Shown here: piece after piece, positions 9,383 to 18,589 of the stretch | How the letters are laid out: each line of letters begins with the position of its first letter | Numbering within the stretch: the stretch's first letter is position 1 | Origin: Pannonibacter carbonis | GTDB lineage: Bacteria > Pseudomonadota > Alphaproteobacteria > Rhizobiales > Stappiaceae | Reading direction: 5' to 3' | Length of the DNA: 64,000 nt | NCBI RefSeq assembly: GCF_003012935.1 | Contig: NZ_PUDR01000004.1 | Coordinates: forward strand, 368,254-432,253 | Position numbers and translations under genes: made by a program | Notes under the pieces: generated by a model | The model's input: the letters and a program-made list of their open reading frames with translations, nothing else | Database searches by the model: none | Told to the model about the DNA's origin: nothing

Positions 9383-10630
9383 ATGCAGACGATCCTCCTT
9401 GTTGAGGATGCTTCCTTCTTCGAGAAGGCGGCCCTCAAGAAGCTGACCGAAATCGGCGAACATCAGGTGCTGGTTGCCCGTGACTATGCCGAAGCAAAGG
9501 ATATCCTTGCCTCGAACGCACAGAGGCCGGACCTTGCCCTTGTCGACCTCACGCTGCCGGATGCGCCGGACGGCGAGATCGTTGATCTTTGCATTGGCCA
9601 CGATATTCCGACCGTGGTTTTCACCAGCCGGTTCGAGCCACGCCTTCGTGCAGCCATGCGCCAGAAGGGAGTCCTTGACTATGTGGTCAAGGACAGCCCA
9701 TCGAGCCTTGAATATCTCGGTGAGCTGGTCCAGCGTCTTGGCCGGAACCCGTCGATCGGGGTTCTGGTCATTGATGACGCGTCCGTTGAACGCGCGATAC
9801 TGGCCGAAACCCTGTCGCGCCATCGCTACAAGGTCTATCAGGCCCGCTCTTCCCATGAGGGGCTCGATCTTCTGGCCAACAATCTGGACATCAAGCTCGT
9901 CCTGGTTGACTATTTCATGCCGGACGAAGATGGTTTTGCTTTCCTGAAGACGGTGCGTCGCAAGTACGGTCGCGAGAAGCTGGCCGTTCTTGGCATGTCC
10001 GGCCTTGAGGATACGGAGAACCGCATCCGTTTCCTGAAATATGGTGCGAGCGATTTTCTGCAGAAAAGCTGCCCGCCGGAAGAATTGCTTCTGCGCATCT
10101 CGCAAAACCTTGACGTGATTGACCGTTTTGCAACGCTTTCGGACCGTAGCCTTCGCGACACGCTGACCGGTCTCTACAACCGCCGATATCTCTTTGGCGA
10201 AGGCGTGCGACGCTGCGAAGTAGCAGCCCAGCAACAGCAGCCGGTATGGCTTGCCCTGATCGATGTCGACGAATTCAAATCGATCAACGACAGCCGAGGT
10301 CATGGTGCTGGCGATGAGGCCTTGCTGCTGCTCGCCAGTGAGTTAAACCGCTTGACCGTTGAGAACGGATTTGCCGTGCGTATTGGCGGGGACGAGTTCT
10401 GCGCCGTCGTTGGCAGTTCCAGCGAAGCGGAGGCGCGTGGGCTCATCGAAAGGTTCCGGGTTCAACTACAAAACCGCGATGTGATCCGCGACGATCAAAA
10501 CTTTCGCATCACCGTCAGTATCGGCCTCGCCCGTGTCCACGGCAGCGATGTGTCGGAGGCGCTGCGGATTGCCGATACCTATCTCTATTCCGCCAAGAGT
10601 GCTGGCCGCAATCGTCTCGTCGCGTCTTAA
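9383..10630 (+). CDS. Two-receiver response regulator with GGDEF diguanylate cyclase domain
   Basis: A 415-residue protein with receiver 1 (residues 1-120, acidic pair E8-D9, acceptor D55 in LALVDLTLPD), receiver 2 (about 125-245, VLVIDDASVE and LVLVDYFMPD) and a GGDEF domain (about 255-415) with intact GGDEF in RIGGDEF. It should make cyclic di-GMP on receiver phosphorylation, a PleD-like layout. The product-inhibition I-site RxxD expected just before GGDEF is replaced by VENG. Start ATG 9383 has AGGAA upstream; the ORF opens earlier at 9338. No cognate kinase is adjacent. Confidence 0.9.
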   Translation: MQTILLVEDASFFEKAALKKLTEIGEHQVLVARDYAEAKDILASNAQRPDLALVDLTLPDAPDGEIVDLCIGHDIPTVVFTSRFEPRLRAAMRQKGVLDYVVKDSPSSLEYLGELVQRLGRNPSIGVLVIDDASVERAILAETLSRHRYKVYQARSSHEGLDLLANNLDIKLVLVDYFMPDEDGFAFLKTVRRKYGREKLAVLGMSGLEDTENRIRFLKYGASDFLQKSCPPEELLLRISQNLDVIDRFATLSDRSLRDTLTGLYNRRYLFGEGVRRCEVAAQQQQPVWLALIDVDEFKSINDSRGHGAGDEALLLLASELNRLTVENGFAVRIGGDEFCAVVGSSSEAEARGLIERFRVQLQNRDVIRDDQNFRITVSIGLARVHGSDVSEALRIADTYLYSAKSAGRNRLVAS

Positions 10631-10652
10631 CGCCCCGCCGTTTGTGGACACC

Positions 10653-10678
10653 AAAAAGCCCGCCGGAGCGGGCTTTTT
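10653..10678. terminator. Bidirectional intrinsic terminator between GGDEF gene and nfu
   Basis: AAAAAGCCCGC, loop CGGA, GCGGGCTTTTT: a perfect 11-bp inverted repeat with A- and T-tracts on both sides. It serves the two convergent genes. Confidence 0.92.
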
Positions 10679-10698
10679 GCTTTAATCTTCGGCAGCCC

Positions 10699-11259
10699 TC
10701 AGATGGAGCGGACTTCCTCGACTTCCGGCACAAAGTGCCGCAGCAGGTTCTGGATGCCGTGCTTGAGGGTGGCTGTCGACGACGGGCAACCGGCGCAAGC
10801 GCCGCGCATCGACAGATAGACGATGCCTTCCTTGAAGCCCTTGAACGTGATGTCGCCGCCGTCCTGCGCCACGGCTGGACGGACACGCGTCTCGATCAGG
10901 TCCTTGATGACCGTTACGGTTTCCGCGTCGCCGGCCTCGAAAAACTCCTCGCCGTCTCCCTCTTCGGTTCCAGCTGACGCCAGCATGACCGGCTGGCCGG
11001 ACATGAACTGTTCCATGATCGCACCGAGAATGGCAGGCTTCATGTGCTGCCAGTCGGTGTCGTCCTTGGTGACAGTAATGAAGTCATGGCCGAAGAAGAT
11101 GGCCTGCACGCCTGGCACTGCGAACAAGGTCTGGGCCAGAGGCGACATTGCCGCTTCATCCGCAGAACGGAAATCACGGGTGCCTTCCGGTAGGACCACA
11201 CGGCCGGGAAGAAACTTCAGGGTCGCCGGGTTCGGCGTCGCCTCGGTCTGGATGAACAT
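10699..11259 (-). CDS. NifU-like Fe-S cluster scaffold (Nfu)
   Basis: The 186-residue protein has an N-terminal Nfu_N domain (FIQTEATPNPATLKFLPGR) and a C-terminal NifU domain with the cluster cysteines in RGACAGCPSS (CxxC). Nfu proteins carry a 4Fe-4S cluster between subunits and pass it to client enzymes, including radical-SAM proteins such as MiaB. ATG 11259 opens the conserved domain; the upstream extension to 11361 is not conserved in kind. Confidence 0.93.
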   Translation of the reverse strand: MFIQTEATPNPATLKFLPGRVVLPEGTRDFRSADEAAMSPLAQTLFAVPGVQAIFFGHDFITVTKDDTDWQHMKPAILGAIMEQFMSGQPVMLASAGTEEGDGEEFFEAGDAETVTVIKDLIETRVRPAVAQDGGDITFKGFKEGIVYLSMRGACAGCPSSTATLKHGIQNLLRHFVPEVEEVRSI

Positions 11260-11397
11260 CGGTGTTGTCCTCAGTCGAACGTTCGGGGCAGCGCTCAATC
11301 GACTGGCGGTGGCTGGTCGGAAAAGCCCCAGGTTGGAATTCTTGTAAACTAGATAGACCACCGAGGCCAGAGGTCAAGCCGGAGTCTGGCAGATAGC

Positions 11398-11892
11398 TCA
11401 GGCCAGAGCTGCGATGGCGTCATCATCAAGGTTGCCGGGTACAATCGTGATCGGGATCGGGAAATGCCCGGCTGCCTTGCCGGCAATCTGGGTCACCAGC
11501 GGGCCGGGTCCATCAGAACTGAGCCCGGCGGCCAACACCAGAATTGCGATATCCGCGTCCGACTCAATAAGCGTTACGATCTCGTCGGACATGTTGCCCT
11601 CGCGGATCACCAGTTCCGGTTCGGTTCTTGCGACCGACCGTACCCGATCCGAGGCCTTGGCCAGGGTCGTTTCGGCTAGCTCCTGAGCTTCGGCGCGCAT
11701 GATGTCCTCGACGCCCAGCCAGTGCTGGAAATCGCCGGGGGCGATCACGAACAAAAGCACGACCACGCCGCCCGTGCGGGCAGCGCGCTTGGCGGCATAG
11801 ACAATCGCGCGATCACATTCCGGCGTGTCGTCAACGACAACCAGGAATTTGCGGCGGTGTCCCTCTTCAAAACTTTTGCGTACAGCGACCAT
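11398..11892 (-). CDS. Universal stress protein (UspA) family
   Basis: A 164-residue USP-fold protein: FLVVVDDTPECDRAIVYA at the N-terminus and LVLAAGL then IPITIVPG at the C-terminus. The usual ATP-loop G-x2-G-x9-G-S/T is not recognisable, so it may belong to the non-ATP-binding class. It lies 55 nt downstream of the SulP gene on the same strand and may be its last operon member. The longer ORF to 12072 would overlap sulP; ATG 11892 matches the domain start. Confidence 0.82.
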   Translation of the reverse strand: MVAVRKSFEEGHRRKFLVVVDDTPECDRAIVYAAKRAARTGGVVVLLFVIAPGDFQHWLGVEDIMRAEAQELAETTLAKASDRVRSVARTEPELVIREGNMSDEIVTLIESDADIAILVLAAGLSSDGPGPLVTQIAGKAAGHFPIPITIVPGNLDDDAIAALA

Positions 11893-11947
11893 GCGCGCAT
11901 GCTGCCATTGCCGGGGCGTTGCCGCAAGCGGGGCAACTCGCCGCGCC

Positions 11948-13729
11948 TCAGATCTCCGGCCCGCTCCACAGGTCACTGGTGGCCTTCTGTTTCGGATTGC
12001 GCGCCTCGGCCACATGGGCCGTATGCGGATCCAGGGTGCAGAAGGCCTGATACTGGGTGAGGAACACCTCACCGGTCAGATGTTCAAGGAAATCCGTCTG
12101 TTGCAACCGGTCCATCACCGGGCCCTTGACCTCCGACAGATGGAACTTGACGCCGGAATCCTTCAGCCTCCGGTTCAGCTCCTCCAGCGTCTCGAAGGCA
12201 CTGGCGTCGATGACATTCACCGCCGGACACATCAGCACCACATGCGAAATGCTCGGGCGTTCGGCCACAAGTTCCAGGATGCGATCCTCCAGAAAGCGGC
12301 TGTTGGCGAAGTAAAGGCTCTCGTCAACACGCACGCTCAGCACCTTCGTGCCGGTCAGCACCCGGTGGCGCTGCACATTGCGGAAATGTTCGGTGCCAGG
12401 AACAATGCCGACGACAGCCATGTGTGGGCGGCTGGTCCGGAACAGATACAACAGCACGGACAGGACGACGCCCGACGTGATCCCCGCCTCCACGCCGATG
12501 CCGAGGGTCACCAGGATTGTCGCAGCCATCGCGGTGAAGTCGCTCTTGGAGTAGACCCAAGTGCGCTTCAGCGCCTTGAAATCCACCAGCGACAGCACCG
12601 CCACAATGATTGTCCCTGCCAGTGTCGCCTGCGGCAGGTTGGCCAGCAGCGGCGTCAGGAACAGGGTCGCCAGTGCAATGCCGACAGCCGTATAGGCACC
12701 GGCCGCCGGCGTTTCGGCCCCGGCATCAAAGTTCACCACGGAGCGGGCAAACCCGCCGGTCACCGGATAGCCGCCGGAGACGGCCGCGGCAATGTTGGAG
12801 GCCCCGAGCCCGATCAGTTCCTGATCCGGCACGATCCGCTGCCGCTTCTTGGCCGCCAGCGTCTGCGCCACCGACACCGATTCCACGAAACCGACGACCG
12901 AGATCAGCAGCGCCGGGCCGGCCAGATCCAGCCAGAGCTTCGCATCGAAGGGCGGCAGGGTCGGCATTGGCAGCCCGGTCGGGATGTCGCCGACGAGCTT
13001 CACGCCCTGGTCACCGAGATGAAACACCGTCGCTGCCACCGTCGTTGCAGCAACGGCGGCCACCGGCCCGGCCTTGGCCAGGCTGTCGGCAAGGCGTGGC
13101 CGCAGACCGAAGGAAATCAGCAAGGGCTTCAGTCCCTTGCGCACCCAGAACAGGAATGCCGTCGCGCTGACGCCGATGACGAGGGTGATCAGGTTGATCT
13201 CGCCGAGCCGCGACAGCACCGAGCCCATGATCTCGACCATCGTGTGCCCGCCGCCGCCAATGCCGAGCACATGCTTCAGCTGGCTGGCGGCGATCAGCAG
13301 GCCCGAGGCCGTGATGAAGCCGGAGATGACCGGATGCGACAGGAGGCTGGCCAGAAAGCCGAGCCGGAACAGGCCCATGACCACCAGCATCAGGCCGGAC
13401 AGGAAGGCGAGCGCGATGGCCGCGCCGAGATATTCGGCCGTGCCCTGCGCCGCCAGTTCGCCGACCGCCGAGGCGGTCATCAGGGAGACGACCGCCACGG
13501 GGCCCACCGCGAGCGCCCGGCTCGTGCCAAAGATCGCATAGGCGACCAGCGGCAGGATCGAGGCATAGAGCCCGATTTCCGGCGGCAACCCGGCCAGCAG
13601 CGCATAGGCGAGCGACTGCGGGATCAGCATGATCGTCACGATCACAGCAGCGATGAGATCATTCGTCGCCGTGTCGCGGGTGTAGGTGGAGCCCCAGTCG
13701 AGGATGGGGAAATAGCGCTTCAGGTTCAT
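11948..13729 (-). CDS. SulP family inorganic anion transporter with STAS domain
   Basis: A 593-residue SulP/SLC26 transporter. The N-terminal signature segment LIPQSLAYALLAGLPP and about a dozen hydrophobic segments are followed by a cytoplasmic STAS domain (about residues 460-560, VVLMCPAVNVIDASAFETLEEL). The substrate is likely sulfate or another oxyanion or bicarbonate; sulfate is favoured by the sulfur-gene neighbours. Start is uncertain: ATG 13729 opens the conserved part, while an in-frame ATG at 13813 has a better spaced GGAG. Confidence 0.88.
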   Translation of the reverse strand: MNLKRYFPILDWGSTYTRDTATNDLIAAVIVTIMLIPQSLAYALLAGLPPEIGLYASILPLVAYAIFGTSRALAVGPVAVVSLMTASAVGELAAQGTAEYLGAAIALAFLSGLMLVVMGLFRLGFLASLLSHPVISGFITASGLLIAASQLKHVLGIGGGGHTMVEIMGSVLSRLGEINLITLVIGVSATAFLFWVRKGLKPLLISFGLRPRLADSLAKAGPVAAVAATTVAATVFHLGDQGVKLVGDIPTGLPMPTLPPFDAKLWLDLAGPALLISVVGFVESVSVAQTLAAKKRQRIVPDQELIGLGASNIAAAVSGGYPVTGGFARSVVNFDAGAETPAAGAYTAVGIALATLFLTPLLANLPQATLAGTIIVAVLSLVDFKALKRTWVYSKSDFTAMAATILVTLGIGVEAGITSGVVLSVLLYLFRTSRPHMAVVGIVPGTEHFRNVQRHRVLTGTKVLSVRVDESLYFANSRFLEDRILELVAERPSISHVVLMCPAVNVIDASAFETLEELNRRLKDSGVKFHLSEVKGPVMDRLQQTDFLEHLTGEVFLTQYQAFCTLDPHTAHVAEARNPKQKATSDLWSGPEI

Positions 13730-13931
13730 CTGGCCCAGCCATCCGTCGCGGGGCTTTGCGCCCGCTGCCTGCTCGGCATCAGGTTCCCGGAGCCGCCATC
13801 CCGTCCATGGCATGCGGCTCCGGGTTCCCTCGCCCCGGTCCTTTTGAAAGAACGATCCTCTTCAGGCCTTGGCGCCTGTGACGGTGCCATCCCCGGTTGC
13901 GGATCGCAAGGCCGCCGGAGAGCTGACTGGC

Positions 13932-14837
13932 TCAGAGTCCGTTGATCGGCACCTTGAGATAAGTCTTGCCGCTGTCGTCGGCCGGCGGAAGCTGGCCTGC
14001 GCGCATGTTCACCTGCAGCGACGGGATGATCAGCTTCGGCATGTCGAGGGTCGCGTCGCGAGCGGTACGGAAGGCGATAAACTCCTCGCGGCTCTTGCCG
14101 CTGCCGACATGGATGTTGTGCACCTTCTCCGCCCCGACGGTGGTCTCCCACTGGATGTCTCGGCCATTCGGGCCGTAGTCATGGCACATGAACAGGCGCA
14201 TGTCGTCCGGCAGAGCGAGAACCTTCTGGATCGAGTCATACAGAACACCCGCATCGCCGCCGGGGAAGTCGGCACGGGCCGAACCGCCATCGGGCATGAA
14301 CAGTGTGTCGCCAACGAAGGCTGCATTCCCGACCACATGGGTCATGCAGGCCGGTGTATGGCCCGGCGTATACATAACGAAACACGCCATGCTCCCGATC
14401 CGGTAAATATCGCCATCGGCAAACAGTTTGTCGAACTGGCTGCCATCGCGCTGGAACTCGGTGCCTTCATTGAAGATCTTGCCGAACGTTTCCTGCACGA
14501 CGGTGATCTTGTCACCTATGCCCAGCTTGCCGCCGAGCTTGCCCTGGATATAGGGCGCGCCGGACAGATGGTCGGCATGGACATGCGTCTCGATCAGCCA
14601 TTCCAGCTTGAGCCCGTTGCTCTCGATGAAGGCAACGATCTTGTCCGCAGAGTCGTAAGTGATGCGGCCGGCGGCGTAGTCGATGTCCATCACACTGTCG
14701 ATGACAGCGCAGGACGTCGATGCCGGATCCTTCACCACATAGCTGATCGTGTTCGTGGCCGGATCAAAGAATGCGGTCACCTCGGGCTTCACGGACATGT
14801 CGACAGGATAGGACAACGCGCTCATCAGGTGCTCCAT
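13932..14837 (-). CDS. MBL-fold hydrolase, Blh/ETHE1-like persulfide dioxygenase candidate
   Basis: A 301-residue metallo-beta-lactamase fold protein with THVHADHLSG (HxHxDH), YTPGHTPACM and FVGDTLFMPDGG, the metal ligands of the ETHE1/Blh group. Blh homologues oxidise glutathione persulfide to sulfite in sulfide detoxification. It sits after two YeeE/YedE genes and before SulP, matching known sulfide operons. Two possible ATGs, 14837 and 14825, each have GGAG upstream. Confidence 0.88.
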   Translation of the reverse strand: MEHLMSALSYPVDMSVKPEVTAFFDPATNTISYVVKDPASTSCAVIDSVMDIDYAAGRITYDSADKIVAFIESNGLKLEWLIETHVHADHLSGAPYIQGKLGGKLGIGDKITVVQETFGKIFNEGTEFQRDGSQFDKLFADGDIYRIGSMACFVMYTPGHTPACMTHVVGNAAFVGDTLFMPDGGSARADFPGGDAGVLYDSIQKVLALPDDMRLFMCHDYGPNGRDIQWETTVGAEKVHNIHVGSGKSREEFIAFRTARDATLDMPKLIIPSLQVNMRAGQLPPADDSGKTYLKVPINGL

Positions 14838-14914
14838 TCGGGCTCCAGTGGATCAAGTGCCACTGGCGGGTTCCGTTTCGGATGACCAGCGGCCGCAGCC
14901 GCTGGCTGTTGCTG

Positions 14915-15355
14915 TTACTCGCCGGGGGCCAGCTTCTGGCGGGCCTGCAGGCTGGCCAGAACACGCGCGGCCATCATGCCGGCAAGAATGGCTGCAAAGG
15001 CGATCCAGGGTGCGCTGTCGCCAATGCCCAGCGCCGGAACCAGGCCACCCGGGCAGAAGCCGGACAGGCCCCAGCCGATACCGAAGACGGCGGAGCCACC
15101 CACCAGCTTGACGTCGATGTCCTTGCGCGTCGGCACGAGGAAGCGCGGTGCAAACAGCGGCTGGGCCGAGCGGAACACGAGGCGATAGCCAATGGCCGTC
15201 ACCACCAGCGCGCCGCCCATGACAAAGGCGAGGCTGGGATCCCATGTCCCGGCGATATCGAAGAAATTCAGAACCTTGGCCGGATTAGCCATGCCGGAGA
15301 GCATGATACCGAGACCAAAGACAAGGCCGATGAGGACAGCAGATACAAACCGCAT
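14915..15355 (-). CDS. YeeE/YedE family transporter half, second subunit
   Basis: A hydrophobic protein of 146 residues with SGMANPAKVLNFFDIAGTWD near the N-terminus and GLSGFCPGGLVPAL in the middle, the Cys-containing motif of the DUF6691/YeeE group. Such paired half-proteins are thought to move thiosulfate or other sulfur species into the cytoplasm. It begins 3 nt after the first subunit gene, so the two are translationally linked. Confidence 0.87.
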   Translation of the reverse strand: MRFVSAVLIGLVFGLGIMLSGMANPAKVLNFFDIAGTWDPSLAFVMGGALVVTAIGYRLVFRSAQPLFAPRFLVPTRKDIDVKLVGGSAVFGIGWGLSGFCPGGLVPALGIGDSAPWIAFAAILAGMMAARVLASLQARQKLAPGE

Positions 15356-15358
15356 TGC

Positions 15359-15790
15359 TTAGCCTCCGAACACATGGCGCACGAGGAAGACAGTGACGCC
15401 GCCGGTCGCCATGAAGCTGAGCGTCGCAACGATGGAGCGCGGCGACAGGCGGGAAATACCGCAGACGCCATGTCCACTGGTGCAGCCGGAGCCATAGGTC
15501 GCGCCGATGCCGACAAGGAAGCCGCCGATGACCAGGGCAGTGGTCGAAACCGGCACCTCGATCTGCGGCATGGTGCCGGTGACCACCATCATGGCGACAG
15601 GTGCGGCGATCATGCCGGCCAGGAAGGCAATTCGCCAGCCCCAGTCGGTGTCACCGGAGCCAGGCAGGAAGGCACCAAGGATGCCGGTAATGCCGGCGAT
15701 GCGGCCATGGGTGGCCATCAATGCAACAGCCGCAAGGCCAATCAATGCGCCGCCTGCCAATGACAGGATCGGCGTGAACTCGGTAGGCAT
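15359..15790 (-). CDS. YeeE/YedE family transporter half, first subunit
   Basis: A 143-residue membrane protein with [20 protein letters not shown], the conserved Gly/Cys signature of YeeE/YedE (TsuA-like) sulfur transporters; its cysteines are thought to relay thiosulfate. ATG 15790 opens the conserved region. It is the first gene of the yeeE-yedE-blh-sulP unit and sits 53 nt downstream of a palindrome that overlaps its likely -10 box. Confidence 0.88.
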   Translation of the reverse strand: MPTEFTPILSLAGGALIGLAAVALMATHGRIAGITGILGAFLPGSGDTDWGWRIAFLAGMIAAPVAMMVVTGTMPQIEVPVSTTALVIGGFLVGIGATYGSGCTSGHGVCGISRLSPRSIVATLSFMATGGVTVFLVRHVFGG

Positions 15791-15842
15791 GTTCGAACCC
15801 CTCTTCGCATGCAGAGGCTGGCCCGAAAGCAAGCCCCTCTAG

Positions 15843-15858
15843 TTCCGAATATATGAAA
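15843..15858 (-). promoter_or_regulatory. Operator-like palindrome before the YeeE/YedE-blh operon (box 1)
   Basis: TTCCGAATATATGAAA on the plus strand. It shares centre AATATA and 14 of 16 positions with box 2 at 18726-18741. It covers the -10 element of the candidate promoter at 15848-15876, so a bound protein would act as a repressor. The core resembles the TTC-N8-GAA arms reported for the sulfide-sensing ArsR-family SqrR/BigR group. Confidence 0.65.
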
Positions 15859-15876
15859 TCAGACCGCCTGCGCCAA
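15848..15876 (-). promoter_or_regulatory. Candidate sigma-70 promoter of the YeeE/YedE operon
   Basis: On the minus strand: -35 TTGGCG (15876-15871), a 17-nt spacer, -10 TATATT (15853-15848). It lies about 60-85 nt upstream of the first YeeE/YedE start codon. Confidence 0.6.
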
Positions 15877-15899
15877 GTCTTATTTTCAATAAAGCGAAA

Positions 15900-17948
15900 C
15901 TATTCGATGCCAGGTGCCAGATCCGGCACCAATACGGTCTGGGTGCCGTCCTCCCGGGTGCGCACCGCCGCACCGGGGAGTGCTGTGACAGGATTGTCCG
16001 CGAGAGCTGGAGCCGGCAGGTCAATCATCGTGCTGGAGAACTCGCCGAGGGGATGCAGGATTTCCTCGCGCAGCAGACCGCCGGCATAGAGCGGCAACGT
16101 CCTGCCACTTGCGTCAACAAGATAGCTCGTCGGCCAGAACCGCAGCACCCAGCGCTTGCCACCCAAACCGCCGTTAGGGTCGTCGCGCATCAGCGCAAGC
16201 GCTGCATAGCGGCCATTGTGGGTCCGTGGCAGGGTCGGAAGTTCATCCGGCGTTGTCTTGCCTTCAACAAAGCCGGTGGCCGACTTGACGGACCAGTCCG
16301 GCGGACGCCTCCAGCCGTCGGCTTCCAGCCGCCGCGCGAGGGCGTCAAGGGTGCCAGCATACTGGATCACGAGCGGTTCGTTGAACTCACCCCCAAGCCC
16401 GATACGACGACCGGCCACCCGGGTCCAGCCATCGGACATCCAGGCGTCCTGCGTGAGTATTTCCTCACGCGCCACCGGACTGTAGACGACCAGCGCATCC
16501 GGCAGGTTCCGGCTGATATGCCAGGCGCCAATGCCGGCAAGCGAAACGGCGACAAACCCGGACAACACACCGCGACCGATTTTCTCGTTGTGAATCGAGC
16601 CGAAAACAAACGCAAACACTGACACCATTGCCGTGCCGAACAGCAGCCCGGCGACCACGTCCGTGGTCCAGTGGACGCCGAGATAGATGCGGGAGAAGCC
16701 CATCGTCAGGACAAAGATTGCCGTAATGGTGAAGACGCCAGCCTTGACCCAGGCCGAGCGGTCATGAGCGACGAGCACAGCCACGATACCGAACAGGACC
16801 GTGGTGAGCGTCGCATGACCGGAAGGAAAGGAGTAGGCATGCACCCCCTCGGCCAGATCCATCGGCCTTTCGCGCAGCACGATGGCTTTCATCAGCGGCA
16901 CGAACAGCGCCGCACCGGTCATCGAGATCAGAAAGCCGGTGGCGCGTCGCCAGGCCTTGCGCAGGAACAGATAGCCAGCAACCACGAGGGTGAGCAGGAA
17001 GATGATAAACCCGTCTCCCAGCATGGTGACCGGCACGAGGATACGGTCTCCAATGGGCGTGCGCAGCGTGTCGAACAGGTTGCGGATCGCTATATCCGCC
17101 TGGACGAGGCTCTCGCCAGGGCCCACCTCACTGATCAGCCAGAAAAACATCGGCATGGTGACGAGCAGCACCGCAACCGATGCCAGCATGCCAACCGAGC
17201 GCGGATGTTCCGGATCAAAGGTGCGCGCCACCCACTGGGAGAGCCTGTCCGGGCGGCGGGCAAACCAGCCAACCACAACCGCATGGGTCCCGGGAAACAG
17301 GGGCATCACGATCTGGATCAGCCAGCGACCCAGCATGATGATGACGAACAGGATGACGCAAAGCCCACCCAGCACCGCCGCCAGACGTCCTGAGACCTCG
17401 CCAATGGCGCTGAGCACGGTTCCGGCCAGGAAGCCGGGGCCCAGATGCACGATCGACCAGGCGATGGCCGAGGTCACATTGACGAAAGTGAAGTACCAGA
17501 AATTCATGCCAACCATGCCGGCGATGCCTGGCACGACGGATTTCACGCCCGGCACAAAGCGGCCGATGAAGATGCTCTTGCCGCCATGCAGCCGGAAGAA
17601 GGCTTCTCCTTGCGCCATCAGGGCCGGATAGCGCGACAAGGGCCACAGCCCGCGCAACTTTTCCTTGTAGATACAGCCAACCCAATAGGATGCTGCATCA
17701 CCCGCAATGGCACCCATGGTCGTCCAGATGAAGATGGACCAGGGGTCGAGCTTGCCGAGACCCACAAGAGCGCCTGCCCCCACCAGAACTACGGTGCTGG
17801 GTACGAACAGTCCAACGATGAACAGCGCCTCGCCCATCGCGATCAGGAAAACGATGATTCCCGCCAGGTCCGGATTATCGCCCAGAAACGTCACGATCTG
17901 GTTCAGGTACTCTGTCAAGTCGCGTGTCCGTGCAAGGGCTGGGCGCAA
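15900..17948 (-). CDS. DedA-PAP2-LssY_C fusion membrane protein
   Basis: The 682-residue protein joins three parts. An N-terminal DedA/SNARE-associated domain (about residues 10-215) has PGVKSVVPGIAGM. A PAP2 phosphatase (about 250-460) has the complete catalytic set: KAIVLRERP, YSFPSGHAT and SRIYLGVHWTTDV. A C-terminal LssY_C domain follows (about 470-640). DedA proteins are undecaprenyl-phosphate or phospholipid flippases; PAP2 removes phosphate from lipid pyrophosphates or phosphatidate. A combined flippase-phosphatase acting on undecaprenyl phosphate is a reasonable inference. About 12-14 membrane segments are predicted by eye. Confidence 0.9.
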   Translation of the reverse strand: MRPALARTRDLTEYLNQIVTFLGDNPDLAGIIVFLIAMGEALFIVGLFVPSTVVLVGAGALVGLGKLDPWSIFIWTTMGAIAGDAASYWVGCIYKEKLRGLWPLSRYPALMAQGEAFFRLHGGKSIFIGRFVPGVKSVVPGIAGMVGMNFWYFTFVNVTSAIAWSIVHLGPGFLAGTVLSAIGEVSGRLAAVLGGLCVILFVIIMLGRWLIQIVMPLFPGTHAVVVGWFARRPDRLSQWVARTFDPEHPRSVGMLASVAVLLVTMPMFFWLISEVGPGESLVQADIAIRNLFDTLRTPIGDRILVPVTMLGDGFIIFLLTLVVAGYLFLRKAWRRATGFLISMTGAALFVPLMKAIVLRERPMDLAEGVHAYSFPSGHATLTTVLFGIVAVLVAHDRSAWVKAGVFTITAIFVLTMGFSRIYLGVHWTTDVVAGLLFGTAMVSVFAFVFGSIHNEKIGRGVLSGFVAVSLAGIGAWHISRNLPDALVVYSPVAREEILTQDAWMSDGWTRVAGRRIGLGGEFNEPLVIQYAGTLDALARRLEADGWRRPPDWSVKSATGFVEGKTTPDELPTLPRTHNGRYAALALMRDDPNGGLGGKRWVLRFWPTSYLVDASGRTLPLYAGGLLREEILHPLGEFSSTMIDLPAPALADNPVTALPGAAVRTREDGTQTVLVPDLAPGIE

Positions 17949-18139
17949 GGTCCTCCGTCCCTCGCCCTGTTGGACGCGGAACGTTGCCGCCGCGATTCAG
18001 TCGCTGCCTGCATATAGGCAGCCTTCTGGGGGCTCAACAGGTATCTAGCACGCGAAGGTTTCACGATTGCCAATGCCGACAGTGGCAGGGCCGCGCGATG
18101 ATCGAATACCCAGCCGGACCTCGGCGTTGTCGGACCGGT

Positions 18140-18589
18140 TCAGCTGGCGAGGGCAGGCAGCCGGGCGGCCATGGGATCCTGCAGGATCCGGTCAATGCAC
18201 AACCGGATGCGCCTGAAATACTCCGAACAAACGGCAAGACTGTCATTGCGCTCGCCGTTGCCTGCAATGTCCCAGAGCGTCTGACGCGGCGCGCCACGCC
18301 AGAGCGGCTGCTGCGATCCTGTCACCGATGCGGACAAGGCGACGATCCGGTCAGGCTGCGGTGCATGAGGCAACAAAAAGATGTCCCAGCTCTTCGGCAT
18401 GAGCCCTGTTCCAGCCAGTCCCTGATCCGACAGAAGACGCGGAACCGCCGGATGGAGATTGACACGCGGCATCGGAGCTGCCGAGAACGCCCGCAGCCGA
18501 TGTCCGCCAATGGCGTTCAGATAGGCTTCAGCGAGGGGCCCCAGCAGGGCATTGTCAGGGCAGACAAACAGAACGGTGGCAGTGCTCAT
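18140..18589 (-). CDS. Degenerate low-molecular-weight phosphatase-like protein
   Basis: A 149-residue protein beginning VLFVCPDNALLGPLAEAYLN, clearly related to the LMW-PTP/ArsC P-loop opening (VCxGNxCRSPxAE). The first Cys is kept, but the second Cys, the phosphate-binding Arg and the Ser are replaced (ALLG). The later DP general-acid motif is also not evident. It is therefore probably not a phosphatase. ATG 18589 opens the conserved strand. It is divergent from the rhodanese gene. Confidence 0.7.
   Translation of the reverse strand: MSTATVLFVCPDNALLGPLAEAYLNAIGGHRLRAFSAAPMPRVNLHPAVPRLLSDQGLAGTGLMPKSWDIFLLPHAPQPDRIVALSASVTGSQQPLWRGAPRQTLWDIAGNGERNDSLAVCSEYFRRIRLCIDRILQDPMAARLPALAS

Noticed and set aside
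11825..13945. 706-codon open frame antisense to sulP
   Set aside because: Composition shadow: His/Arg/Gln-rich with no family match, while sulP on the other strand is complete.
18003..18022. GCTGCCT-N6-AGGCAGC upstream of the DedA-PAP2 gene
   Set aside because: A 7-bp GC-rich repeat is expected by chance at this composition; no further support.
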